A stretch of 64,000 nt of DNA from Saposhnikovia divaricata. Taxonomy: Eukaryota; Streptophyta; Magnoliopsida; Apiales; Apiaceae. Position numbers and translations under genes: made by a program. Each line of letters opens with the position of its first letter. Position 1 is the stretch's first letter. Under the pieces are notes generated by a model. It did no database searches. It had not been told where the DNA came from and worked only from the letters and a program-made list of their open reading frames with translations. This document shows positions 23,041 to 33,316 of the stretch, one piece after another. The stretch is from positions 147,371,647 to 147,435,646 of the forward strand of contig CM071597.1 of NCBI GenBank assembly GCA_036435485.1, read 5' to 3'.

Positions 23041-23142
23041 TAATTAAAATTTCTGCAGTATATAGTTTCATACATAAAGAAACCAATCCAAAACATTCTA
23101 ACATACACAATCAATTTTAAGGCCCTAATAATTAAAAATATT

Positions 23143-23299
23143 ATGGCTTGACGATTCTGGCAGCTCCACATGTATAGCTAGGACCTGGTCCTTTCTAGGC
23201 ACCTTAACAATTTTGTTGTCAGTTCCAGCTTCACCAACACTAAGCTGGAATGAATTTGCAGAATTGAATGTGTCTTGCAGCGATGAGCTAAGAAGTCCT

Positions 23300-23331
<32 letters not shown>

Positions 23332-23440
23332 TGGAGTTCCGGGTAGTAAATCAACAACTGTTGGATTCTTCTTACAACTATGTGGAACATTTACCCCATA
23401 CTTTGAGCAATTTCCTTGCTCTATTGTTTTAAAAAAAAGA
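23143..23440 (-). pseudogene. Captured COBRA-like (COBL) protein fragment
   Basis: The minus strand reads QGNCSKYGVNVPHSCKKNPT, VVDLLPGTPYNQQIANCCKG, then FQLSVGEAGTDNKIVKVPR. After a small frame-changing deletion it reads GPGPSYTCGAARIVKP, down to about 23143. This is the central Cys-rich COBRA domain (conserved PTVVDLLPGTPYNQQIANCCKGG and GPGPGYTCG). COBRA proteins are GPI-anchored cell-wall proteins that help orient cellulose deposition. Only part of the domain remains: the signal peptide, N-terminal cellulose-binding part and GPI tail are absent. The deletion removes the usual NFTLLG between KVPR and GPGP. It follows the nitrilase fragment on the same strand. Family identification is strong; the paralogue cannot be told. 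Confidence 0.9.
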
Positions 23441-23492
23441 TGAGAATGGCACTCCAAAGAATTCACCCCCATCAAGTACAAGGATTCAGTAC

Positions 23493-24218
23493 CTGTGCTT
23501 CATGATGGAACCTCAGCTGCTAATAAATATCTGGGAATCTTAAATCATAACAAACTGTCAAACCCAACCGTCCAAAGGGGCTGTCTACTGCTACAATTTC
23601 CTTCCCTGAAAAACTTCACCAATTTGAATTTTCTCGTAAGTGAGAAGTGTATGCTGATCTAGTACGGAAAATTTACATTAGGACTACTTAGGCTTACATC
23701 AGATACTCAACTGCTTGAAGCAGACCAACAAAAATCAATTATATTTTAATACAAGAAAACCCAAAGATGATCTGGTAAGACTGTGAATCACAGCATTAAA
23801 TACAATATTAAATTTTGCAAACCTGCTTCTGTAAAACTGCTCTCTTTATACACTGCCCCTCCAGGAACATCCACATCAAACCTTCAAATAGTTCAACATA
23901 CTATGTATAGTAAGTTCTCAGGTCTAGCAACAAAAAATAGTAAGTTCTCAGGTCCAAACTTTCTACAAAACAGGCAAAGAAACATTAAACTGGCCAATAT
24001 TGTCCAATGCCACTAAAGATATAAAAAAAAACACTTCTTAAGAACAACTTAGATACATAGGTGATAGTGACTGCCAGTAAAGTGCATACAAGTGCATCTT
24101 GCTATATGTGCTTTTAATATTCCCAGCATTATCGATCAAAACATGTGTATTACGCAAGTGTGAATCATCAGATCCTTTTTCTTGAAATCCTCCCAGAGAC
24201 AACCAAATGTTGGATTCC
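23493..24218 (-). pseudogene. Captured deaminated glutathione amidase (nitrilase family) exons
   Basis: Three consecutive minus-strand exons with proper splice sites. Exon a (24218-24090) reads ESNIWLSLGGFQEKGSDDSH and RNTHVLIDNAGNIKSTYSKM. Exon b (23881-23823) reads FDVDVPGGAVYKESSFTEA. Exon c (23605-23493) reads KEIVAVDSPFGRLGLTVCYD, LRFPDIY, stop, QLRFHHEAQ. The joins keep the frame (CAC TT/G TTT and GCA G/GG AAG). VCYDLRFP carries the catalytic Cys of the nitrilase superfamily. Plant homologues repair deaminated glutathione; the family usually has about 270-310 residues, and here only about 100 from the middle remain. The TAG in exon c shows decay. Retained introns mean capture was at DNA level, not through mRNA. 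Confidence 0.9.
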
Positions 24219-24356
24219 CTGCACTTGACATATTTCATGAATAAATTTATTATACTGAAGTGCTTCTTGAAAATCAAGTGAATCAAATGGTAACATTCCA
24301 GCCTTGTTCTTTTGTCATACTAGTAAGACAGAAGTACTAGTTAGCAATGCACTTAC

Positions 24357-25265
24357 CTTGCAACTTCAATATACTTCCACCAGAAGTTGCACCATTTGCT
24401 CTAGTATTCTTAGATCCTGCATTAAGATGATACATGTTTATAAGTATAGTTAAAGTTAAGTAAATTGTATGTAGCAAAAATGAAGTTTAACATGGATGGG
24501 TATCTTATTTTAGGCATGCCGACCTCTAGCAAATTTTACAATTTTTTTTTTGAAAATCATAGTCTTTATTAAGAACAATGGTTTCAAGAATGCATTGCAT
24601 TGCATCGACAAGGAACATCGGTCCGTCTGGTAAAAATACAACCTGGAGAAAAATCTAGGAGAAAGTACAATGAAACAACTCTCAAGATTTTCAGATTGGT
24701 TTATAAACAGATCAAAACCACCTACAATAGTTAACATAATAGATTTGATCTTACCTGATACTGATGGGCTAATAGGAGAAGCAGCAGGGGAGCCAATCGG
24801 AGAGAGTGCTGGGCCATTAGCTGCTATCAAAGTATTCAAAAACATAAGCTACAACAATTTTTACCATGACATGAATTTCAAAGAAAATTCTAAGAATTAT
24901 ATGTTTGTTTGAAATTTATGTTAAGTTTTTTGGGTACCATAACAGCGGCTAACTGGTGGAGTTTGCACTTTGCATGCAGCAGGAAGAGCAAGAGCTAGTG
25001 TCTAATTAATTTTGACTCCCAAAGCAGTTGCAGCATCGCCATTCAGAGCACTACATAGGCATTGCGGCTGTGACTTGACCACACTGGCCAGTGATGAACA
25101 GCATGAGGAAGACGGGGTCGATGTGTTGCTTCCCGTAACATAGTTTAGGCACGACGCCATCCCAATGAGCACACTGGTGCACCCTGACTGAGCTGCTGTT
25201 CGTGTCCAGAACAATGTCATCATTAGGATAAGGAGTGAGCCCAGTTCAATCCTCTTGGAACCCAT
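24357..25265 (-). pseudogene. Captured GPI-anchored lipid-transfer protein (LTPG) gene, three exons
   Basis: Exon 1 (25265-24938) starts MGSKRIELGSLLILMMTLFW (signal peptide), then GCTSVLIGMASCLNYVTGS, SSCCSSLASVVKSQPQCLC, and ends ALPAACKVQTPPVSRCY. This is the eight-Cys pattern (C..C..CC..CxC..C..C) of plant non-specific lipid-transfer proteins. A TAG at 25002-25004 replaces the usual Gln after KIN, the one clear lesion. Exon 2 (24820-24755) encodes the Pro/Ser linker ANGPALSPIGSPAASPISPS. Exon 3 (24416-24357) encodes SKNTRANGATSGGSILKLQ. Phases match across both introns. The final exon with the hydrophobic GPI signal is missing. Proteins of this type carry lipids at the outer plasma membrane. 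Upstream sequence to about 26000 may include its promoter. Confidence 0.9.
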
Positions 25266-26025
25266 TTTATTGTTTTACGGAATGAGGATGGATGCATTTT
25301 GAGACAGAGGAGGGTGATTTTATACACACACTGGATGAGTAGCGCACACTATCTTGTTGAATATACAATTATACATATGGTTTTAGCTGCAAGAAGTAAA
25401 ATGTTGGTAAACAAGAAAAACTCCTGTGCCGCAATTTGATATTATTTACTATATGCAGAGCACGCGGGCGCCTCTTTACAACATTGAAATATTGTGCTTA
25501 GTTGTCATCTATAGACCACAATGGCAATCAAAGTAAAGCTATCATGAACATGCATTTCAAACAGTCTAAATCAAAGCATCAAAGAAAAAGAAAAGGAACA
25601 AGCAGATAACTAAATTTAGAAGCATCTAACAAACACAGAAAACATCAACCGACTATTTACTACTATCGAACAACTCAGAACCGAAACAAGCAGAACGAAA
25701 CAATAATTTAAATAAAAACATAATTATACACAAAGTGTTGTCAAATTAGTCTTTCTATTAACGGAATGAATACAAAAATTTGTTAAATTCTTTTACGGCT
25801 GTCTGAAAACCCAACTCGGAAAATGAAAGCAGTAGCGAACTGAGATCTGAACAAAAACATCGAAAACAAGCTAAATTTGAGCTGAATAAGTGACTACTAC
25901 ACGAAACCGGAACAGAACAAAAAAAACTCACCGATTAATCTATTCTTACTAATTTTACTAATTTACATCAAAATCTAGGGTTTATACTGTGTATGTATAT
26001 GTTGTGTAAGTATTGTAGTATTTAC
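25266..26025. other. Non-coding region between captured exons in CACTA 3
   Basis: No coding signal. It probably holds the LTPG 5' flank (the first ~100 bp upstream of the ATG contain TATACACAC at 25321) followed by intron-like sequence of the next captured piece. Confidence 0.4.
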
Positions 26026-26123
26026 CTACTAGAGTAGAGAACAGTAACGGCTATGGCTATTCCGGCGACGGCAGTGATGGTGACGACTACAGCGGCGTTG
26101 GGATTAGAAGAGTCCGTCCACAT
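26026..26123 (-). pseudogene. Captured first exon of unidentified membrane protein
   Basis: ATG at 26123 opens a minus-strand frame reading MWTDSSNPNAAVVVTITAVA, then GIAIAVTVLYSSR, and ends at a good donor (TAGTAG/GTAAATAC) at 26026. GC content jumps well above the surroundings, as is common for coding exons starting with a signal or membrane segment. The 20-residue hydrophobic run suggests an N-terminal membrane anchor. I cannot assign a family. It lies upstream of the LTPG exons on the same strand, so a chimeric transcript starting here is conceivable. Confidence 0.5.
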
Positions 26124-26726
26124 TCCGGCAGCTCCGACGCCGGTGACTTGCTCTCTCTTCACCTCCAATCGCCCTCTCTTTAATCTTCACCTCCGATTAG
26201 ATGAATTTACTGGTTGTTAATTGAAGACCCAATCGCCCTCTCTGTACTGCTTAGAAGACCGAGAGACTTAAATTGGGGGTTTTGTTGTTTTTAAGATTCT
26301 AACAGATTGATGAATCTGGGGTTGTAATTAGAACACGAATTTGAAGTAGAGAGAGAGAGAGAGATATTGAGAGACCGAGAGAGGGGTAATTGTCGAGACT
26401 CAGTGAGAGAATGAGTAGAGAGGGAGGCTAGGAGTAGTGTATTTGGGAGTGTTTTGGGGGGAAGTTAGAATTTTTTAGGGAAAATTGAGGGCGCCCAATT
26501 TTAACCTAGTTTCCGCCCAAATTTTCATTACGCGTTGGTTGTGTGTGTCACGTGTGTTGTACTTTTATTGCATTTTTTTATTGTAAAATACAAATTTTTT
26601 CCATAATTAAAATATTAAATTTATTAAATTTTAAACTGAAAAATAAAATTAAAATGTATTGTCATTTTATATATCTTGATAATACATCGATTTTCCATAA
26701 TTTTAAAAATAATTTAATGTTAAAAG
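26124..26726. other. Probable captured 5' flank, then AT-rich sequence, CACTA 3
   Basis: 26130-26470 is purine/pyrimidine-skewed with CTCTCTTCACCTCC and GAGAGAGAGAG motifs, resembling a plant 5' UTR or core promoter for the minus-strand exon at 26026-26123. 26480-26726 is AT-rich and leads into the tandem array. Confidence 0.4.
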
Positions 26727-28645
26727 AAATGTCTACTTTGACCGGTTTAACCGTTATAAAATCAAACAAAATACATCTAGCAAATTTCTTAAAACATTTA
26801 CCACATCCCTAAAATCGTCATATCTTGCCATCCGTACGTTTGGAACGTCGAAAAAATAATTTAAAAAAATAGATTCATCATTCGGGACACGACTGGTTAG
26901 AAGGAAAGGCTACTTTGACCGGTTTGACCGTTATAAAACCAAACCAAATACATCTAACAAATTTTTTAAAAAATTACCACATCCCTAAAATAATCATATC
27001 TTGACATCTGTAAGATTGGAATGTCGAAAAAATAATTTAAAAAAATAGATTTATCATTCGGGAAAAGACTAGTTAGAAGGAAAGGCTACTTTGACCAGTT
27101 TGAACGTTATAAAACCAAACCAAATACATCTAGCAAATTTTTTAAAAAATTACCACATCCCTAAAATAGTATTTCTTGACATCCGTCAGATTAGAACGTC
27201 AAAAAAATAATTTAAAAAAATAGATTCATCATTCGGGACAAGACTAGTTATAAGGAAAGGCTATTTTGACCGGTTTGACCGTTATAAAACTAAACCAAAT
27301 ACATCTAGCAAATTTTTTAAAAAATTACCACATCCCTAAAATAGTCATTTCTTGACATCCGTCAGATTGGAACGTCGAAAAAATAATTTAAAAAAATAGA
27401 TTCATCATTCGGGACAAGACAAGTTAGAAGGAAAGGCTACTTTGACCGGTTTGACCGTTATAAAACCAAACCAAATACATCTAGCAAATTTTTTAAAAAA
27501 TTAGCACATCCCTAAAATAGTCATATCTTGACATCCATAAGATTGGAACGTCGAAAAAATAATTTAAAAAAATAGATTCATCATTCGGGACAAGACTAGT
27601 TAGAAGGAAAGGCTACTTTGACCGGTTTGACCGTTATAAAACCAAACCAAATACATCTAGCAAATTTTTTAAAAAATTACCACATCCCTAAAACAGTCAT
27701 ATCTTGACATCCGTAAGATTGGAACGTCGAAAAAATAATTAAAAAAAAAATAGATTCATCATTCGGGAAAAGACTAGTTAGAAGGAAATGCTACTTTGAC
27801 CGGTTTGACCGTTTAAAAACAAAACCCAATACATCTAGCAAATTTTTTAAAAAATTACCACATCACTAAAATAGTCATATCTTGACATCCGTAAGAATGG
27901 AACGTCGAAAAAATAATTAAAAAAAATAGATTCATCATTCGGGACAAGACTAGTTAGAAGGAAAGGCTACTTTGACCGGTTTGACCGTTATAAATCCAAA
28001 CAAAATACATCTAGTAAATTTTTTAAAAAATTACCACTTCGCTAAAATAGTCATATCTTGACATCCGTACGATTGGAACGTCGAAAAAAAGATTTTAAAA
28101 AATAGTTTCATCATTCGGGACAAGACTATTTAAAAGGGAAGTCTACATTGACCGGTTTGACCGTTATAAAACCAAACCAAATACATCTAGCAAATTTTTT
28201 AAAAATTTACCACTTCACTAAAACCATTATATCTTGACATCCGTACGATTGGAACGTCGAAAAAAGGATTTTAAAAAATAGTTTCATCATTCGGGACAAG
28301 ACTATTTAAAAGGGAAGTCTACATTGACCGGTTTGACCGTTATAAAACCAAACCAAATACATCTAGCAAATTTTTTAAAAATTTACCACTTCACTAAAAC
28401 CGTTATATCTTGACATCCGTACGATTGGAACATCGAAAAAAAAAATTTAAAAAATAGTTTCGTCATTCGGGACAAGACTATTTAAAAGGAAAGTCTACAT
28501 TGACCGGTTTGACCGTTATAAAACCAAACCAAATACATCTAGAATTTTTTTTAAAAATTTACCACTTCAGTAAAACCGTTAGATCTTGACATCCGTACGA
28601 CTGGAATGTCGAAAAAAAAAAAATTTTAAAAATAGTTTCATCATT
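26727..28645. repeat. ~176-bp tandem array in CACTA 3
   Basis: About eleven copies of a monomer with CTTGACATCCGTANGATTGG, AACGTCGAAAAAATAATTTA, TTCATCATTCGGGACAAGAC and GACCGGTTTGACCGTTATAA. The CATCCGTA word recurs near 26828, 27004, 27180, 27356, 27532, 27709, 27887, 28065, 28240, 28415 and 28589, so the period is 175-178 bp. Neighbouring copies are about 95% alike; the last three form a slightly different sub-family (TATTTAAAAGGGAAGTCTAC). Confidence 0.95.
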
Positions 28646-28669
28646 CCGGTAAGAGCAGCAGTTAGCGCA

Positions 28670-29625
28670 ACACTTCAAAACAGCAAATGCAACGCTTTTT
28701 TCTCCTAATGCAACGCTTCTGACACGTCAGCGAATGCCACGTCAGTAAATGTGGGCCCCGCACCTGCCACGTCAGCAATTGTTGGCCCCACACCTGCCAC
28801 GTCAGCATCTGTGGACCTCCTGCCACGTCACCCTTGTGGGCCCCACACTGCCACGTCACCCTTAGTAGGCCCCACAGCTGCCACGTCAGACTTTATTAAT
28901 ATTAAAAATACCTAATGCAACGCTTTTATATAGCAAATGCAACGCGTTTTTCACCTAATGCAACGCTTCTGCCACGTTAGCGAATGTCACGTCAGCAAAT
29001 GTGGGACCCACACCTGCCACGTCAGCAATTGTGGGCCCCACACCTGTCACGTCAGCATTTGTGGACCTCCTGCCACGTCACCCTTGTGGGCCCCACACTG
29101 CCACGTCACCCTTAGTGGGCCCCACAGCTGCCACGGCAGACTTTATTAATATTAAAAAATAGCTAATGCAACGCTTTTATATAGCAAATGCAACGCTTTT
29201 TTCACCTAATCCAACGCTTCTGCCACGTCAGCGAATGCCACGTCAGCAAATATGGGCCCCACGTCTGCCACGTCAGCTATTGTGGGCTCCACACTTTCCA
29301 CATCAGCATCTCTGGCCTCCTGCCACGTCATCCTTATGGGCCACACACTGCCACGTCACCCAGGTGGGTCCCACAACAGCCACGTCAGCATTTATTAAAA
29401 TTAAAAAATAACTAATGCAACGCTTTTATATAGCAAATGCAACGCCTTTTTTACCTAATGCAACGCTTCTGCCACGTCAGCAAATGCCACGTCAGTAAAT
29501 GTGGGCCCCACATCTGCCACATCAGCAATTGTGGGCCCCACACTTGCCACGTCATCAAATGTGGGCCCCACTGCTGCCACATCAGCATTTTTTAAAATAA
29601 AAAATATCTAATGCAACGCTAGCTG
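28670..29625. repeat. ~245-bp tandem array with CCACGTCAGC motifs, CACTA 3 right subterminal
   Basis: Four copies starting near 28683, 28914, 29163 and 29412. Each has AAATGCAACGC clusters followed by five to seven CTGCCACGTCAGCAAATGTG units and GTGGGCCCCACA palindromic words. Short reading frames here (His/Cys/Pro-rich) are repeat shadows, not genes. Confidence 0.9.
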
Positions 29626-29793
29626 TTAGTGTTGCATTATGTGAAACACCGTGGATCAAATGCAACGCTAATTATGTGTAATGTAACACCAGTTCAAGTT
29701 CTGTTTCGTTAGAGCCAAAATTTCATACCTAACAGAACACTTTCAGTGAAACACTTTCTAAAAGCATTGCATATGAGCATTTATGGCGTAGTG
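29626..29793. repeat. Right terminus of CACTA 3
   Basis: AATGCAACGC words and the terminal inverted repeat ending ATTTATGGCGTAGTG at 29793. Confidence 0.85.
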
Positions 29794-30353
29794 TTTTGGA
29801 CTTGCTTTTAGATTTATATAAATATTATAAATTATTTTTATATAAAAAAAATTAAAAATTATATAATTAACTACAAGAAATTGGACGTTTCCTTTGAGCA
29901 ATTTTTATACAAATGCTAAAATAATTGTATTTATTGATTTATGTGGGAACTAAAAAGCAAATTTAGCTTAAAATGAACCAGAAAGACTTGAGACAATAAC
30001 ATACAAAACTTATTATACACAAAAACACATATATTAGAACGAGTTGGAACAAATGGTACTTGAGATTTCTCTGTAAAAGATCAAACACTAAGCTGGTTCC
30101 CAAAATTTATAGCAAGCAAGAGTACACAATATTATCTCTTACACTGATATATACCCCCTAACTTTTAGTTAAATCCCAGAAAAAACTCTTCCCATATTGC
30201 ACATATATATTATACTATAGCTACAAAAGCAAGAAGCAAAACAAAAACAAGATTATAGAACTAGCAACCACAATTAGTTGTTTATGATTTATCAATCCAT
30301 CCTTCCTATTTCCTTCCAGACCTTAATATATATATAATTCACCTTCGAAGACT
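29794..30353. other. 3' flank of the BBM-like gene
   Basis: 29797-29811 (TTGGACTTGCTTTTA) is the right arm of the MITE split by CACTA 3. The rest is AT-rich and should include the BBM 3' UTR; no other gene seen. Confidence 0.5.
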
Positions 30354-32176
30354 TCATTGGTCATTCCACATTGTGAAATTTGGAGTTCCATGACACAATG
30401 CCATGCTATTCGTATTTCTTGGAGCTAGAGCAGGTACCGCAGTTGGAATCCAGTTATTGCAAGCTGAGCTCTGATCACATACACTGGCCACCTTCATTGC
30501 TCCATTTGATGATTGTTGTGATAAATAGTATAAGTTTCTGGCATTGTAGTTCGAGTTCATTGCCCCGTACGGATTATCACAAGCACTGTCATTTTCTCCG
30601 TACCCTGGATTTTGATTCCCTTCAATTGCATTTGTTGGAAACATGTAGCTACCTCCATTGTTGTACATTAGTGAATTGGAGCTTGAATCATGATTCGTTG
30701 AGGAAGTATTGAAGTTCATGAGATTCGACTGGAAAAAATTGTGCACACTGCTTCCTTGTTGATGAAAATCGTGATAGCTTTGAGCAAGAGCTCGATCAGA
30801 GTCTTGCACTTCTTGCTTGCACCACAAATTTTGATGCGCACTGAATTGAGGGTAGTTCATACACAAGGGCTGAGCCTGCTGAAATGTGATATTAGGCCAA
30901 GTATTCTGTTGAGAAATATTGTAATTCTGGATGCCCCCTTCAAGTTTTAGGGCAGCGTTCATTTCAGCTTCCTTGAGCCGTTTTGTTGCACTAACAAGCG
31001 GTAAAGAGTCGCTCTCAAGAATTGTTTTAACATCATATCTATTTATTTCGAAGTTCGTGACCGCAGTTATGCCGCGAAATTTGATTGCTGCAACATCATA
31101 AGCTTCTGCTGCCGCCTCCTGAGTACCTAATTGTACAACATTCAACAGTCATTAGTTATATACCCCATGTCCACCAAAAGAGTCCTGAACACTACAGAAA
31201 TAAAAGCATCAAGATTTGTCTCATTATAAGTAGTGTTTGTGAAAGAACATAAATGCACACTTACTGAAGGTTCCCAAATAAAGATCTTTGTTGCCAGCAA
31301 CTCTTCCGATTCTTGCCTGCCACCTTCCATGTTGGTGGTGCCTGTGACCAAACCAATTTCAAAGCTAGAAAATTAGTAACAACATTCAATTTTAACTTGA
31401 ACAAGACAATACTAGACCACTTTGTCAACATTAATGGAGCTCATAAATTTTTGTGTCATAATTTGTTTTTGTACATTACGTTTTAGACACCTCAGTTATT
31501 TCTAATTTAAACTATTAATCACTCCCCTGTTCCAAATTTGTAGTCGTTTTAGTAAAATTCTCTTGTACATAACCACTATGAAAATACAATAGCTATGAAA
31601 GTCGAATCTTCTCGCTATTTATCCAGTTATCTTGTTCCTCATTCAAACATCTATATTGCCTACACTGTAATCACCCCAAACAAACATGTACTCTAAACTC
31701 AAATTCATATTACCTGGTCACTCCGCGATAAATTGATGCACCTCGAGAAAATCCACTACTCTTTCTGAAAGGAAACAAATTAAAGAAAATGTCATCATTT
31801 TAAGCATAGAAAAGAATTATTAAAATAAATTTTAAGTGTTCAAGTAAATATAAAATTATATAAAATTGTACCTTCTTATAGATGCCACAAACTCCTGTCT
31901 GGTCATGTTCTTCATGTCTTCAATCTCTTTCTCATAGTTACTCATCTGTAAATTTACATTATTTATTACCACATTATTCAGAATCTAACACAATAGCTTC
32001 CGAAAGTGAGACTAATGTTTTTTTTTTCTTTTTTTTTGCTAAGTTAAAAAAAAAAAGAAAAAAGAAAAAAGTGAGACTAATGTTAACCTTTTAATTTTTT
32101 CTATTACAATAATCATTTTTATTTTGGCAAATATAAAATTATCAAAAAAATTTTAGCATAACATTTTTTCTGAAAG

Positions 32177-32255
<79 letters not shown>

Positions 32256-33259
32256 TAATATATTAAATCTAAAAATTAAAAGTTTGGTAGGTTTGATTTT
32301 CGGTTTGGTTATCCTAATTATTAAAATAAATAATGACATAATATAATTAATGGTAATTAGCAATTGCCATTTTAACATTTACTTTTAGTTAAAGATATTA
32401 CCTTTTGTAAAAACATCAATCGTACCATATCTTCAAATCATTAATATTTTCTTTCTAATTAAAATACGTTACCTTTTTTATTTAAAAATAATCATACAAT
32501 CATTAATATATATACCCAAAAATATCACACCATATTTTCAATTATTAATAAAATATATTAAAAATCCCTATATGTTGTTTATAATAAGAAAATATTAGTA
32601 TAATACGTAAATATGAGTATATTAAATTATATTAAATTAAAATTTAAAAAGTTATTAAATGATAATTATATAAAAACATAATTGTACAATTAAACAAAAT
32701 TTAATAAATAACTAAAATATTTTATCTTTCTATCAATTTAAGAGACGTTTACTTTTAATCGAACATATTACCTTTTATACACTTAAAATATCATATCTTC
32801 CAATCATTAATATTTCTTTCTAATTGAAATACGTTACCTTTTAATATAAAACATAAGTTTGCAAACATAATCTTCCAATCATTAATATTTTTTTTCTAAT
32901 TAAATACCCTATCTTTTAATTTAAAACATAAATTTACAATCATTAATGTATACCAAAAAATATGATACCATATTACCGTTAGATTTTTAGTAATTAATAA
33001 GAACTGTTAGATGTAAATATAAAGTATATTTAATGACTAAATTACTTTACTAAATATTAAGGTTCGAATCCCCGACATATTTAATTTAAAATTTTATTAT
33101 ATAAATTTTAAATCATGCAAATCATTTATTAAATTTACTATAAATTTTATTAAATTAATATTAAAATAATTTTAAAATTAATGATTATATGAAAATATAA
33201 CTATAGAATAAAATAAAATTTATAACCTATCAAAAAAACCCCGCACTGACTATAAGCTA

Positions 33260-33316
<57 letters not shown>

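Larger units (their letters stand above)
22422..29793. mobile_element. Non-autonomous CACTA transposon 3 with several captured genes, complete (7372 bp)
   Basis: The ends are CACTACGCCATAAACGCTCA (left) and, on the complement, CACTACGCCATAAATGCTCA (right). They are flanked by TTT on both sides (22419-22421 and 29794-29796), the expected 3-bp duplication. Subterminal regions carry many copies of AATGCAACGC and CCACGTCAGCA. No transposase is seen. Between 23140 and 26125, all on the minus strand, lie exons of at least three unrelated host genes (GPI-anchored LTP, deaminated glutathione amidase, COBRA-like) plus one unidentified exon. The right third holds an 11-copy ~176-bp array and a 4-copy ~245-bp array. 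It belongs to a different CACTA family from elements 1 and 2. Confidence 0.93.

Noticed and set aside
26543..26812. 89-codon plus-strand frame before the 176-bp array
   Set aside because: AT-rich, Ile/Asn/Lys/Phe composition, runs into the tandem array; no support.
28662..29415. Several 65-80 codon frames in the 245-bp array
   Set aside because: Same repeat translated in different frames (CHVS..GPH); not genes. The regular spacing also made me consider a CRISPR array, but this is plant DNA and the units have no unique spacers.
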